Counted from the stretch's first letter, positions 18,576 to 28,817 are shown. The stretch is 64,000 nt of DNA from Mycobacterium sp. DL99 (GCF_004762045.1 NZ_SJOM01000007.1:3069920-3133919); one strand, 5' to 3'. The notes: generated by a model not told the origin, from the sequence alone. A program made the numbers and translations.

Positions 18576-18686
18576 TCAGGCTTCGATCCCGGTGGCCTCG
18601 AATCCGGCACTGATGGTGTTGACCTTCTCGTCCGGAACGATGGCGCTTGCCCCGCACGCGCTGTGGTCGATGGTGGTCGCGGTCAT
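18576..18686 (-). CDS. Possible 36-residue peptide coupled to an MFS exporter
   Basis: A short open frame filling the gap between the MFS gene and ilvA. Its ATG overlaps the MFS stop codon as ATGA, the coupling seen between true operon partners. The product begins MTATTIDHSACGASAIV and ends in SAGFEATGIEA; it has one cysteine and no membrane segment or signal peptide. I recognise no family. It could be a small accessory or exported peptide, or a chance frame in GC-rich sequence, since the same frame stays open upstream across the MFS gene. Confidence 0.4.
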   Translation of the reverse strand: MTATTIDHSACGASAIVPDEKVNTISAGFEATGIEA

Positions 18687-19849
18687 CGTGGCGTTCGGTG
18701 CGCCGCTCGGCTGACCGACCAGACAACGAGTGCACCGGCCGCGAACGCAGCGCCGAGGATGCTGGAGCCGGTCCACCCCGCAACCGAGTACACCGCGGTC
18801 GTGGCGGTCGCCCCGAGGGCCGAGCCGAGTGAATAGAAGAACATGTACCCCCCGATCACGCTGCTGGTGCGATGCGGGTGGGCCGTCGTGAGCAGGTGCT
18901 GATTGCTCACGTGCACCGCTTGCACGGCGAAATCGAGCGTGATCACCCCCAGCACGACCAGTACCAGCGACCATGATGCGTGCCCGATCGCCAGCCACGA
19001 CACGACCAGGAGTGCGAGTGCCCCGCCGGTGACGGCGCTCGCGAGTCCGGAGTCGGCCCAGCGCCCTGCCCGGGCCGCGCCGAGCGCGCCGGCAAGGCCG
19101 GCGATTCCGAAGAGGCCGATCTGTGCCGTGCTCAGATGCCACGGAGCCGCGGTGAGCGGCAGCGCCAGGCCGCTCCACAGCGTCCCGAAGGACGCGAACA
19201 GAAAGAACGCGATCAGCCCGCGCGAGACGAAAAGGCGTTCGCGGAACAGTCGGGCCAACGACGTCAGTACGTCGCGGTAAACGACCTGTTCGCGCCGTGG
19301 GTCGGGCGGCAGGAGTTTCGGGACCAGGCCTGCCAGCACAACCAGCAGGACCGCCAGCCCGACATAGACACTGCGCCACCCCCACACGGCGGCGAGGGCA
19401 CCGGCCGCGACGCGTGAACCGAGGATGCCGACGACGACTCCGGAGGTCACCATGCCGAGGGTGCGGCCGCGGTCCTCGGCCGCGGACAGGGCCGCAGCGT
19501 AGGCGACGGTGGTCTGGACTACGACCGCGAACAGTCCGGCGAGCGCCAAACCGGCCAGCAGCAGCCAGGTTTGGGGGGCCGCAGCTGCCACTGCCACCCC
19601 GATCGCGGCCAGCAGAAGGTGTCCGCTGATGAGCCGACGACGGTCGACGATGTCGCCGAATGGGACGAGAACCACCAGCCCGACCAGATAACCGAGTTGC
19701 CCGGACGTGACGATCCGGCCCAGATCGGCCTCCGGCACGCCAAGGTCGCGGCCGATCCCGGCGAGGACGGGCTGCGCCGCGTAGATCGTCGCGACGGCCA
19801 CCGCACACACGGTGGCGAAGAACATTCGCAGGCCGAGAGTCAGTTCCAT
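18683..19849 (-). CDS. MFS transporter (drug-efflux type)
   Basis: A 388-residue major facilitator protein with about twelve membrane helices. The loop 2-3 motif appears as GQLGYLVGLVVLVPFGDIVDRRRLI, and a motif-C-like glycine run (GVVVGILGSRVAAGAL) in helix 5 points to an antiporter. The substrate is not predictable. A GAGGAG ribosome-binding site precedes the ATG. It is divergent from an HxlR regulator across a palindrome, suggesting induction by a xenobiotic or aldehyde-type stress signal (inference). A possible short peptide gene follows with an ATGA overlap. Confidence 0.9.
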   Translation of the reverse strand: MELTLGLRMFFATVCAVAVATIYAAQPVLAGIGRDLGVPEADLGRIVTSGQLGYLVGLVVLVPFGDIVDRRRLISGHLLLAAIGVAVAAAAPQTWLLLAGLALAGLFAVVVQTTVAYAAALSAAEDRGRTLGMVTSGVVVGILGSRVAAGALAAVWGWRSVYVGLAVLLVVLAGLVPKLLPPDPRREQVVYRDVLTSLARLFRERLFVSRGLIAFFLFASFGTLWSGLALPLTAAPWHLSTAQIGLFGIAGLAGALGAARAGRWADSGLASAVTGGALALLVVSWLAIGHASWSLVLVVLGVITLDFAVQAVHVSNQHLLTTAHPHRTSSVIGGYMFFYSLGSALGATATTAVYSVAGWTGSSILGAAFAAGALVVWSVSRAAHRTPR

Positions 19850-19866
19850 GCATACTCCTCAGATTG

Positions 19867-19881
19867 GTTGCATATTGCAAC
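19867..19881. promoter_or_regulatory. Palindromic site GTTGCATATTGCAAC, likely HxlR operator
   Basis: A perfect 6+3+6 palindrome in the 85-bp gap between the MFS gene and hxlR. Its right half contains TTGCAA (19875-19880), which with CAGAAT (19898-19903) forms a 17-bp-spaced promoter for hxlR. Binding here would occlude hxlR and probably the MFS promoter too. Confidence 0.6.
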
Positions 19882-19934
19882 TAATCGAAGGTTACGGCAG
19901 AATGGTTTCAATCAGCAACTCTTCAGGGGGAGTG

Positions 19935-20393
19935 ATGGCCGACTCGGTGCCGCACAGCGACGACGTGACCTGGACTGATCCCACCTGCCCTGTCGCGCGC
20001 ACTCTCGACCTGGTTGGGGATCGCTGGAGTCTGCTGATCGTCCGCGACGCCATGGATGGAGCCCGGGCGTTCACCGACTTTCAGCAGCGCACCGGGATCG
20101 CGCGCAATATCCTCACCGACCGGCTGCGCCGGCTCGTCGAGCGCGGCATCCTCGATCGGGAGGTGGCCGCATCGGGCCGCCGGCAGGTGTACACGCTCAC
20201 CCAGGCCGGTCGTGACCTCTTCACCGTCGTGGTGGCGCTGCGCCAGTGGGGTGAGCGGCACGCGTTCGAGGCTGACGAGGCTCGCTCGGTACTCGTCGAC
20301 GAGCGGGGTCTCGCACTCGCGGAATTGCGTCCCACGAACTCGCGTGGCGCCCCGGTGGATCCGGACAGCGCGTCCGTGCGAAAGGACTACTGA
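19935..20393 (+). CDS. HxlR-family transcriptional regulator
   Basis: A 152-residue winged-helix protein with the classic HxlR signature: CPVARTLDLVGDRWSLLIVR, RAFTDFQQRTGIARNILTDR and LRRLVERGILDR. The cysteine at the start of the motif is the residue that senses thiol-reactive compounds in HxlR-class sensors. AGGGGG lies 5 nt before the ATG; a GTG one codon earlier is also possible. It probably controls the divergent MFS gene. The stop region overlaps treZ by 7 bp on the other strand. Confidence 0.9.
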   Translation: MADSVPHSDDVTWTDPTCPVARTLDLVGDRWSLLIVRDAMDGARAFTDFQQRTGIARNILTDRLRRLVERGILDREVAASGRRQVYTLTQAGRDLFTVVVALRQWGERHAFEADEARSVLVDERGLALAELRPTNSRGAPVDPDSASVRKDY

Positions 20394-22120
20394 ACGCGCT
20401 CGGTGCGCAGGATTGCGAACGAGTGAGCGGCCAATGTCGTAGCGAAGGAGCCGATGTCGGGTCCTTCCCAGGCGGCGACCAGTTCTCCTGTCACCGGCAC
20501 GGAAACCGGGTCGGAGCCGAGGTTGCAGGCGATCGACAGGGTGCCACGGTGCAGCACGATCCAACGCTGCTGCTCGTCGAAGTCGATCGACATGTGATCC
20601 AGCCACGGATCGGCGAGGTCGGGCTCGGTGCGCCGCAACGCGATCAGCTCCCGATAGGTCCTGTGCAGCCGATCGTGATCTCCGTCGGAGACCTCGTTCC
20701 AGTTCAGTTTGGACCGCAGGAATGTCTCCGGGTCCTGCGGATCCGGGATCTCGTCGGCATCCCAGCCGTGCTCGGCGAACTCGGCCTTGCGGCCCTCGGC
20801 GGTGGCGCGGGCCAGTTCCGGCTCGGGATGCGAACTGAAGAACTGGAACGGTGAGGAGGATCCCCACTCCTCGCCCATGAAAAGCATTGCCGTATAGGGT
20901 GATCCGAGCGCAAGCGCGGCCTTGACGGCCAGCTGGCCGAATGTCAGGAGCTGCGATGGCCGGTCGCCGACGGCACGGTTGCCTACCTGGTCGTGGGTAA
21001 GGGTGTAAGCCAGCAGCCGAGTACCCGGAATGGTGGCGGTGTCCAACGCGCGACCGTGCCTACGATGGCGGAAGGATGAATAGGTGCCGGCGTGGAAGTA
21101 TCCATGCTTGAGCGTCTGTGCCAAGGTGGCCAGCGATCCGAAATCGGCGTAGTAGCCCTGCCGTTCACCCGATACCGCGGTGTGGATCGCATGGTGGACG
21201 TCGTCGTCCCACTGTGCGGTCAGGCCGTAGCCACCGCGGTCGCGCGGGGTGATCAGCCGGGGGTCGTTCAGGTCGCTCTCGGCGATCAACGAGAGAGGAC
21301 GGCCGAGTTCTTCGGCCAGGGCGTCGGTCTCGGCCGCCAGTTCCTCGAGCATATGGATCGCGGTGGTGTCGACCAGCGCATGCACCGCATCCAGACGCAG
21401 ACCGTCAGCGTGGAAGTCGCGCATCCAGCGCAGCGCACAGTCGATGACGTAGGTGCGAACCTCGTCGGCGTCGGCGTCGGACAGGTTGATCGAACTGCCC
21501 CACGGATTGCGGCCGGCCGACAGATACGGACCGAACCGCGGCAGGTAGTTGCCCGACGGGCCGAGGTGGTTGAACACCGCGTCGATCAGCACGCCGAGTC
21601 CACGCGCGTGGCTGGCGTCGATCAGTCGGATGAGGCCGTCCGGTCCGCCGTAGGGTTCGTGCACCGCGTACCAGAGCACCCCGTCATAACCCCAGCCGTG
21701 GGGGCCGTTGAAGGCATTGACCGGCATCAACTCCACGAAATCGACACCGAGATCCACCAGATGATCGAGTTTCTCGATGGCTGCATCGAATGTGCCTGCG
21801 GGAGTGAAGGTCCCGGTGTGAAGCTCGTAGATCACCCCGCCGCAGATGGACCGGCCCGCCCACCCGGCGTCGGTCCAGGCGTCCGGTGCGGGCCGCCACA
21901 GCTGCGAGCGTTCATGCACGCCGTCGGGTTGACGTGCTGAGCGGGGATCCGGCAGTACCGCCGGATCGTCGTCGAGAACGAACCCGTACCGGGCATCGGC
22001 GGGGCAGCTGACCTCGGCGTGCCACCAGCCGTCGGCGGCGCGCGTCATCTCGTGCAGCGCTCCGTCCACGTCGACCCGCACGCGGTCGGGCTTCGGCGCC
22101 CACACGGTGAATTCAGTCAT
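20387..22120 (-). CDS. treZ: Malto-oligosyltrehalose trehalohydrolase
   Basis: A 577-residue GH13 enzyme releasing trehalose from maltooligosyl-trehalose, the last step of the TreX-TreY-TreZ route from glycogen. An N-terminal CBM48-like domain (FTVWAPKPDRVRVDVDG) precedes the barrel with WGYDGVLWYAVHEPYGGP, the nucleophile region LRLDAVHALVDT, and LIAESDLNDPR with the catalytic glutamate. The ATG lies inside the last codons of treY (8-bp overlap), so the two are translationally coupled. It corresponds to Rv1562c. Confidence 0.95.
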   Translation of the reverse strand: MTEFTVWAPKPDRVRVDVDGALHEMTRAADGWWHAEVSCPADARYGFVLDDDPAVLPDPRSARQPDGVHERSQLWRPAPDAWTDAGWAGRSICGGVIYELHTGTFTPAGTFDAAIEKLDHLVDLGVDFVELMPVNAFNGPHGWGYDGVLWYAVHEPYGGPDGLIRLIDASHARGLGVLIDAVFNHLGPSGNYLPRFGPYLSAGRNPWGSSINLSDADADEVRTYVIDCALRWMRDFHADGLRLDAVHALVDTTAIHMLEELAAETDALAEELGRPLSLIAESDLNDPRLITPRDRGGYGLTAQWDDDVHHAIHTAVSGERQGYYADFGSLATLAQTLKHGYFHAGTYSSFRHRRHGRALDTATIPGTRLLAYTLTHDQVGNRAVGDRPSQLLTFGQLAVKAALALGSPYTAMLFMGEEWGSSSPFQFFSSHPEPELARATAEGRKAEFAEHGWDADEIPDPQDPETFLRSKLNWNEVSDGDHDRLHRTYRELIALRRTEPDLADPWLDHMSIDFDEQQRWIVLHRGTLSIACNLGSDPVSVPVTGELVAAWEGPDIGSFATTLAAHSFAILRTERVQ

Positions 22121-24380
22121 CCGTGCTCTCCAGCAAGGCCACCGGCGAATCGGCGAGCAGGTCGGTCAGCGGCACCAGGCCGGTCCACTGCCGGCCACTG
22201 AGCCGATCCAGCCACCGGCCGTCGGGCAACGGCAATGCCGTGTCGGCCCAGCCGGTTTCGGCCAGTCCCACGGTCCACCGGCACGCGGCCACCACGACAT
22301 CCTGACCGCGCAGAAACGACACCAGGTGTGCTGCGGCGGTACCGACGGCAGGCAGCGGCGTGTAGCCGCCGGCCAGGAAGGTCGCGGGCCGCGCCCGGCG
22401 CAGGGTCAACGCAGCCGTGGTCACCCGCAGCTTGTCATCGCCCCCGCGCTCCAACGCATCGTGCAGTGCCGCATAGTCGACGGGGCGCCGGTTGTCCGGA
22501 TCGACCAGACTGTCCTCGGTCGTTTCGGTGCCCTGGTAGACGTCGGGAATGCCGGGCGCAGTCAATTGGATGAGTTTCTGGCCCAGCCTGTCATTTCGGG
22601 CGTGTGCGTCGAGTCGACCCACCAGCGCCGTCAATTCGGCCGCCACCGGCCCCTCGAGTACCCGGTCCAGCCAACCGTGCACCTCGTTCTCGAAGTCCAC
22701 GCACGGGTCATGCCAGGAGGTTCGGGTGGCAGCTTCCCGGGTCGCCTTCTCGGCGTAGGCGTGCAACCGGGCACGGAACTCGTCGGTGACGACGCCGTCC
22801 ACCGGCCAGACGCCGAAGATGTTCTGCCACAGGAACAGTGCGGTGCCCCGGTCCGGGGGAGTGGACGCGGCGGTCCACCGCTCGACCGAATCCGCCCATG
22901 TCGCCGGCACCTGGGACAGCAGCCCGATGCGGGCACGGACGTCTTCTCCCCGTTTGGTGTCATGGGTCGACAACGTCGTCATCGTCCTCGGCCAGGCGCG
23001 CATCCGCGTCGTCGTCCGCTGGTGGAACTCGGCGGTGGACACCCCGAACAACTCCGGTGCACCGCCGACCTCGTTGAGCAATACCAGTCGGGCGTCGCGG
23101 TAGAACAGGCAGTCTTCGACGGCCTTGGCCGTCGCCGCCCCACACAGTTGGTTGAACCGGGACACCACCTCGGCGCTGGTGGACAGTGCCGTCGCGATGG
23201 TCGACAGCGTATCGGTGAGTTCCGGTGCGGCCCAAGATGTCTCCTGCAGCGCGACCGGAAGGATCGCGCCGAGCGCCGGATAGTCACTGCGGTACACGCC
23301 GATCCTGCTGATCAGGGTGGCCACCGCTGCCCGCAGCTGGGGATCCTGCCGGGTGGTCACCGGCGTGATCGCTCGGCACAGTCGACCCAATTCGCTGGCC
23401 AGGGTGTCGGTGACCGCCGCGGTCTTGAGCGTGCGTTCGGCGTCGCGGTTCGGCCGCCCGCTCACCGCGGCGAGTGCGGTCTCCCCGGTCGGGGCGATGA
23501 ACAGTCCACCGACCTCGCGCAGCGCGTCATACCCGGTGGTGCCGTCGACGGGCAGTGACGCATCGAGGCTCTCGTCGGCGGCCAGGATCTTCTCGACCAC
23601 GATCCAGGCTTCGGGACCGGTGAGTTCGCGCAACCACCGCAGATAGCCTGCGGGGTCGGATAATCCGTCCGGATGGTCGATGCGCAGGCCGTCCACCAGG
23701 CCCTCGTCGAACCAGCGCTTGATCTCCACGTGGCTCGCGTCGAAGACGGCACGGTCCTCCTGGCGCAACGCCGCCAGGGAGGTGATCGAGAAGAAGCGAC
23801 GGTAACCGCAGATCCCGGTGCGCCATCCGGTCAGCCGGTAGTGCTGGCGGTCGTGGACCTCGCTGCCGGTGCCCACGCCGGTTCCCGGCGCCACCGGGAA
23901 CACGAGATCACCCAGTCGCAGCACTTCGCCGTCGACCGCAAGGTCGGCGACATCGTCGTCGGAACCCAGGACCGGCAATACGATTCGTCCGCCGTCGATA
24001 TCCCAGTCGATGTCGAAGTAGTCGGCATAGGCGGAGCCGCGGCCATACCGCAGCAGATCCCACCACCAATGGTTCTGCTCGGGGTGGGCCACGCCGACGT
24101 GGTTGGGCACGATGTCCACGATCAGGCCCATGCCGCGGGCACGGGCGGCCTCGGACAGCCGTCGCAGTCCGTCCGGGCCGCCGAGAGCGGCCGATACCGT
24201 GGTGGGATCGGTGACGTCGTATCCGTGTGTGGATCCGTGAGCGGCGGTCAGGATCGGCGACAGATACAGATGCGAGACGCCCAGCCGGTCGAGATAGTCC
24301 AGCAGCTTCACCGCATCATCGAATGTGCAACAGTCCCCGCGCATCTGGAGCCGATACGTGGACAGGACCGGGCCCGGCAT
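22113..24380 (-). CDS. treY: Maltooligosyl trehalose synthase
   Basis: A 755-residue GH13 enzyme that turns the reducing-end alpha-1,4 bond of a maltodextrin into an alpha,alpha-1,1 bond. The N terminus (VLSTYRLQMRGDCCTFDDAV, then YLDRLGVSHLYLSPIL) and the region WWWDLLRYGRGSAYADYFDIDW are typical of TreY. The active-site DGLRIDHPDGLSDP lies about two fifths of the way in. The ATG at 24380 sits 1 bp after the treX stop; longer upstream frames run through treX and are not real. Counterpart of Rv1563c. Confidence 0.95.
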   Translation of the reverse strand: MPGPVLSTYRLQMRGDCCTFDDAVKLLDYLDRLGVSHLYLSPILTAAHGSTHGYDVTDPTTVSAALGGPDGLRRLSEAARARGMGLIVDIVPNHVGVAHPEQNHWWWDLLRYGRGSAYADYFDIDWDIDGGRIVLPVLGSDDDVADLAVDGEVLRLGDLVFPVAPGTGVGTGSEVHDRQHYRLTGWRTGICGYRRFFSITSLAALRQEDRAVFDASHVEIKRWFDEGLVDGLRIDHPDGLSDPAGYLRWLRELTGPEAWIVVEKILAADESLDASLPVDGTTGYDALREVGGLFIAPTGETALAAVSGRPNRDAERTLKTAAVTDTLASELGRLCRAITPVTTRQDPQLRAAVATLISRIGVYRSDYPALGAILPVALQETSWAAPELTDTLSTIATALSTSAEVVSRFNQLCGAATAKAVEDCLFYRDARLVLLNEVGGAPELFGVSTAEFHQRTTTRMRAWPRTMTTLSTHDTKRGEDVRARIGLLSQVPATWADSVERWTAASTPPDRGTALFLWQNIFGVWPVDGVVTDEFRARLHAYAEKATREAATRTSWHDPCVDFENEVHGWLDRVLEGPVAAELTALVGRLDAHARNDRLGQKLIQLTAPGIPDVYQGTETTEDSLVDPDNRRPVDYAALHDALERGGDDKLRVTTAALTLRRARPATFLAGGYTPLPAVGTAAAHLVSFLRGQDVVVAACRWTVGLAETGWADTALPLPDGRWLDRLSGRQWTGLVPLTDLLADSPVALLESTDD

Positions 24381-24381
24381 A

Positions 24382-26550
24382 TCAGGCCGTCTTGCGCAGC
24401 ACGAGCAGCGAGCGGGCCTGTAGCGAGATCTTCTCGCCCGCGGCGACAACCAGATCGGAATCGCCGGTCGGACTGGCGGTATCCAGGTCGCCCGTCCATT
24501 CGGCGGCGTAATCGCCGTTCGGGGTGACGAAGTCCTGCTCGTGGTCATTTGCGTTGAAGCACAACAGGAACGTGTCGTCGACGACGCGTTCACCTCGGGC
24601 GTTGGGGGCCGGGATGGAATCGCCGTTGAGGAACACCGCGACACAGGTACCCAGCCCGGTGCCCCAGTCTTCCGGGGTCATCTCGGTACCCGCCGGGGTG
24701 AGCCACGCTATGTCGCGGACCTGGTCACCGCTTCGGATCGGCTTGCCCTCGAAGAACCGGCGACGCCGAAATGCCGGATGGCGCTTGCGGAAGGCCAATA
24801 CCTTGCGGGTGAACTCCAGATGGTCGGCGTTGGTCTCGAGTAACGACCAGTCCACCCAGGAAAGCTCGGAGTCCTGGCAGTACACATTGTTGTTGCCCAA
24901 CTGGGTCCGACCGATCTCGTCGCCGTGGGCGATCATCGGGGTGCCCTGGGACAGCATCAATGTCCCCATGATGTTGCGCATCTGCTTGGCGCGCAGGGCC
25001 AGGATCTCCGGGTCGTCGGTCGGCCCCTCGACACCGCAGTTCCACGACCGGTTGTGGCTTTCGCCGTCGCGGTTGTCCTCGCCGTTGGCCTCGTTGTGCT
25101 TCTCGTTGTAGGACACCAGGTCGTTGAGGGTGAACCCGTCGTGGCAGGTGACGAAGTTGATGCTGGCTCCGGGCCGTCGGCCGGTGGCTTCGTAGAGGTC
25201 CGACGAGCCGGTGAGCCGGGACGCGAACTCGCCCAGCGTCGAGGGCTCGCCGCGCCAGTAGTCCCGCACGGTATCGCGGTACTTGCCGTTCCACTCGGTC
25301 CACAGGCCGGGGAAATTGCCGACCTGGTAGCCGCCCTCGCCGACGTCCCACGGCTCGGCGATCAGCTTCACCTGGCTGACCACCGGGTCCTGCTGGACCA
25401 GATCGAAGAACGCCGAAAGCCGGTCCACGTCATAGAATTCGCGGGCCAGCGTGGAGGCGAGGTCGAATCGGAACCCGTCCACGTGCATCTCCAGCACCCA
25501 GTAGCGCAGCGAGTCCATGATCAGTTGCAATGTGTGCGGGTGCCGGGCATTGAGGCTGTTGCCGGTTCCGGTGAAATCCTTGTAGTACTCGGGTTGTCCG
25601 TCGAGCAGCCGGTAGTAGGCGGCGTTGTCGATGCCGCGGAAATTGATGGTCGGACCGAGGTGATTGCCTTCGGCGGTGTGGTTGTACACCACATCCAGGA
25701 TGACCTCGATACCCGCGTCGTGGAACGCCTTGACCATGGTCTTGAACTCGGCCACTGCACCGCCGGCGTGCCGGGTGGCCGCGTATTGGAAGTGTGGGGC
25801 GAAGAAGCCGACAGTGTTGTAGCCCCAGTAGTTTCGCAGCCCGAGGTCCAGTAGCCGGTGGTCGTGCATGAACTGGTGTACCGGCATGAGTTCGATCGCG
25901 GTGATGTTCAGCGACTGGAGGTATTCGATGACCACCGGGTGGCTGAGCCCCGCGTACGTGCCCCGGAGTTCCTCGGGGATCCCCGGGTGGGTCTCGGTCA
26001 TCCCCTTGACGTGCGCCTCGTAGATCACCGTGTCGTGATACGGGGTCTTGGGTGCGCGGTCCGAGCCCCATTGGAAGAACGGGTTGATGACCACGCTGGT
26101 CATGGTGTGTCCCAGGGAGTCGACCTGGGGCGGGGTTCCGGTACCGGGCGGGTCGGCTGTGAGGTCGTAGGAGAACAGGGCCTGGCTGAAATCGAAGTCG
26201 CCGTGGAACGACTTGCCGTAGGGGTCCAGCAGCAGCTTGCTGGGGTCACATCGATGTCCGCTGCCCGGATCCCAGGGGCCGTACACCCGATACCCGTACC
26301 GCTGTCCCGGCGTGACCGTCGGCAGGTAGGCGTGCCAGACGTAGCCGTCGACCTCTTCGAGATTGATCCGGTGCTCGGTGCCGTCCTTGGCGATCAGGCA
26401 CAGCTCGACGCGTTCGGCGACTTCGGAGAACAACGAGAAGTTGGTGCCCGCACCGTCATAGGTCGCGCCGAGCGGGTAGGGCTCGCCGGGCCAGACAGTC
26501 GACATCGGCGTGGGGATGGAGGACGGCGGCACTGCGGACGGCGGCGGCAT
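24382..26550 (-). CDS. treX: Glycogen debranching enzyme (isoamylase type)
   Basis: A 722-residue isoamylase-type enzyme hydrolysing alpha-1,6 branches and supplying linear maltodextrins to TreY. A CBM48 domain (PLGATYDGAGTNFSLFSEVA) precedes a GH13 barrel with LDVVYNHTAEGNHLGP, DGFRFDLASTLAREF and LIAEPWDVGEGGYQVG. The ATG at 26550 gives a length close to Rv1564c (721 as recalled) and lies 4 bp after the acyltransferase stop. An ATG at 26598 would overlap that gene, and one at 26505 starts just before TVWPG. The order acyltransferase-treX-treY-treZ indicates one transcript. Confidence 0.95.
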   Translation of the reverse strand: MPPPSAVPPSSIPTPMSTVWPGEPYPLGATYDGAGTNFSLFSEVAERVELCLIAKDGTEHRINLEEVDGYVWHAYLPTVTPGQRYGYRVYGPWDPGSGHRCDPSKLLLDPYGKSFHGDFDFSQALFSYDLTADPPGTGTPPQVDSLGHTMTSVVINPFFQWGSDRAPKTPYHDTVIYEAHVKGMTETHPGIPEELRGTYAGLSHPVVIEYLQSLNITAIELMPVHQFMHDHRLLDLGLRNYWGYNTVGFFAPHFQYAATRHAGGAVAEFKTMVKAFHDAGIEVILDVVYNHTAEGNHLGPTINFRGIDNAAYYRLLDGQPEYYKDFTGTGNSLNARHPHTLQLIMDSLRYWVLEMHVDGFRFDLASTLAREFYDVDRLSAFFDLVQQDPVVSQVKLIAEPWDVGEGGYQVGNFPGLWTEWNGKYRDTVRDYWRGEPSTLGEFASRLTGSSDLYEATGRRPGASINFVTCHDGFTLNDLVSYNEKHNEANGEDNRDGESHNRSWNCGVEGPTDDPEILALRAKQMRNIMGTLMLSQGTPMIAHGDEIGRTQLGNNNVYCQDSELSWVDWSLLETNADHLEFTRKVLAFRKRHPAFRRRRFFEGKPIRSGDQVRDIAWLTPAGTEMTPEDWGTGLGTCVAVFLNGDSIPAPNARGERVVDDTFLLCFNANDHEQDFVTPNGDYAAEWTGDLDTASPTGDSDLVVAAGEKISLQARSLLVLRKTA

Positions 26551-26554
26551 GGCT

Positions 26555-28726
26555 TCACCACCAACCGGTGGCAGCTGCCATCTGGCGGCCCAGTTCACCT
26601 GTCATCGTGCGCATGTATGTCGTGGAGATGTGATGGGAGTCGTGATACAGCAACACATTTCCCTCGACCGCTCGGCAATAGTCCTTACGGCACACCGCAT
26701 CGCTCATGTCGAGTGGCTTGAGCAGAGGAAACCTTCCGACGAAATCCAGCGTGGGGTTGTGGTCGGAGAGTACCTTGGACCGCTCGATGCCGCACGAGAT
26801 GGAATCGCCGCCGTTGGCCAGACAGTCATACGGGAAGTACGGCTGGCCATTTCGGGTGAGCCACGGCGTGTCGCGCATCGCGAGGATCGGAATGTTGTTC
26901 TGGGAGAGGGTTTCCCAGATGCCGATGTATGTGCCGGGCATGACGTCGCCGTCTTTGATGTTCCACGGCCGGGTCGAGGTGGTGAACACATAATCGGGGC
27001 GATCGGTGATGAGCTGGGCCATCACCTTTTCGTTCCACTCATGACATTTCGGGTATGCGCGATTGTCGCCCATCACCAGTGGCGTCTCCTCCGTGGTCAG
27101 AGGACAACCCATTTTGAGGTACGTGACCACTTTGAAGTTGTGCCGGCGGCCCAGTAGGTCCAGCGCGGTGATCCAGTGCTCGGCGTGCGACCCGCCCGCT
27201 ACTGCGACGGTGCGCGTCGCGTCCTTGTCGCCGTACGTGCAGTTGATGACGTCGGTGTTGCCGAAATCGCTGATACAGCCGTCGGTGGTCGACGCGGGCA
27301 GATCGTCCTTGGCCTCGAGCACGGTGGGGCGCATCGGCAGCTTGGGCACCCGCGCGTGATCGACCAGTGCGCGCGCTCCCGGATAGTCGCGGGCCGACAG
27401 CCCCGACAGCTCCTTGCCATTGGCGCGCTGCACGGTGACATGCTCACGCCAGGTGAAGGAGGTGGCCGTCAGCGCGACACCGAGAAGGCCGACGATGGAG
27501 CCGAGGACGATCGTCGGTCGGCGCAGACGGACCCGTAACGGAACGGCAGGCGCGGCGGCGGGGGCGGCCTTGGCCTTCTGTGAGCGCAGCGGCTCTTCGA
27601 TGTAGCGCGTGGTGAGCCAGGCCAGAACACCCGAAACCAGCAGCACGACCGTGCCCTCGAGGAAGTTGGCGTGGGCGTGGCCCGAGTAGGACAGCCAGAA
27701 GATCAGCAACGGCCAGTGCCACAGGTAGAGCGAGTAGGCCATCGAGCCCAGCGACACGAACGGCTTTGTCGCCAGCATCCGGTTGGGTGCGGGCAACCGC
27801 TGGCCCGCGTTCGGATCGTCGACCCGGTTGGCGGCGGTCAGGATGAAGATGACGGTGGCGCCGACCGGAACCAGCGTCCACGGCCCGGGAAACTCCTTGA
27901 CACCGTCGATCCACCAGCCACAGGTCAGGATCGCGGCCAGCGAGACGGTGGCCAGGACGGTGCGCAGCCACATCGGCCAGCGCACCGCAGGGACCAAGGC
28001 CCCGGCCAGTGCGCCGATCAGCAGCTCCCAGCCGCGCGCAAAGCTGTTGTAGTAGGCGGTGGCCTGGTCCGTGTTGTGCGCGATGATCGCGTACACGAAG
28101 GACGCGATGGTGAGCGCGCTCAGTAAAACGATGAACGCGGTGCGCAGGTGCCGGCCGAACAGCCGACGGCCGAGGAAAGCGAACCCGAAGACCAACAACA
28201 GGAATGCCAGATAGAACTGCCCCTGGACCGACATCGACCAGATGTGCTGCAGCGGGCTGACCGCCTCACCAGCGCGAAGGTAGTTCGCGGCAGTGTTGGC
28301 CAGCTCCCAGTTCTGGTAGTAGCCCAGGCTCGCCAGACTTTGGTCAGCAAACGTTTCCCAGCGGGTCTCGGGCTGCACGAGGATTGTCATCAGCGCGGCT
28401 GCGGCAAGCACCACGACCAGTGCGGGTAGCAATCGCCGAATCAACCGGACCACTTCGGGAAGCGGCCACAGCGGCGCCTCCGGGTTGAGTGCGATCCGCA
28501 GGATCTTGCCGCCGAAGAAGAATCCCGACAGCGCCAGGAAAACGTCGACACCACCGGAAACCTTGCCGAACCAGATGTGGAACATCGCCACGAGGGCGAT
28601 CGCGACGCCGCGCAGTCCATCCAGATCATGGCGGTAAAAACCCGATGCTCGGGTACCCATGGCGGCGCGCGGAACGGAACCGGAATCGGCGCCGGGCTCC
28701 GTCCGGGGGGCATCAAGGGTTTTCAT
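26555..28726 (-). CDS. Membrane O-acyltransferase with C-terminal SGNH domain (OafA-like)
   Basis: A 723-residue protein, counterpart of Rv1565c. The first 400 residues form an acyltransferase-3 domain of about ten helices, opening with [20 protein letters not shown] whose histidine is catalytic. The periplasmic C-terminal half is an SGNH hydrolase-like domain: [10 protein letters not shown] carries the serine and YHDSHHIS near the end the Asp/His pair. OafA-type proteins O-acylate cell-envelope glycans; the acceptor here is unknown. The ATG at 28726 avoids a non-conserved extension, and TAAATT just upstream may be the -10. It heads the treXYZ operon. Confidence 0.9.
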   Translation of the reverse strand: MKTLDAPRTEPGADSGSVPRAAMGTRASGFYRHDLDGLRGVAIALVAMFHIWFGKVSGGVDVFLALSGFFFGGKILRIALNPEAPLWPLPEVVRLIRRLLPALVVVLAAAALMTILVQPETRWETFADQSLASLGYYQNWELANTAANYLRAGEAVSPLQHIWSMSVQGQFYLAFLLLVFGFAFLGRRLFGRHLRTAFIVLLSALTIASFVYAIIAHNTDQATAYYNSFARGWELLIGALAGALVPAVRWPMWLRTVLATVSLAAILTCGWWIDGVKEFPGPWTLVPVGATVIFILTAANRVDDPNAGQRLPAPNRMLATKPFVSLGSMAYSLYLWHWPLLIFWLSYSGHAHANFLEGTVVLLVSGVLAWLTTRYIEEPLRSQKAKAAPAAAPAVPLRVRLRRPTIVLGSIVGLLGVALTATSFTWREHVTVQRANGKELSGLSARDYPGARALVDHARVPKLPMRPTVLEAKDDLPASTTDGCISDFGNTDVINCTYGDKDATRTVAVAGGSHAEHWITALDLLGRRHNFKVVTYLKMGCPLTTEETPLVMGDNRAYPKCHEWNEKVMAQLITDRPDYVFTTSTRPWNIKDGDVMPGTYIGIWETLSQNNIPILAMRDTPWLTRNGQPYFPYDCLANGGDSISCGIERSKVLSDHNPTLDFVGRFPLLKPLDMSDAVCRKDYCRAVEGNVLLYHDSHHISTTYMRTMTGELGRQMAAATGWW

Positions 28727-28817
28727 GGTCGAGGCCAATTTACCTAACATCGGCCTGCCGCTCATATTTCGGATGCGTGCGTCACGTTCGGTGAGCAAAG
28801 AGCTAGGCTGCCCGACT

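Noticed and set aside
18576..19880. 434-residue - strand frame covering the MFS gene
   Set aside because: The upstream part is out of frame with a clear MFS protein and arginine-rich; only the last 36 codons are kept as a possible peptide.
26551..26598. Upstream ATG of treX at 26598
   Set aside because: It would overlap the acyltransferase gene by 44 bp and add residues not expected from the Rv1564c length; 26550 follows that gene's stop by 4 bp.
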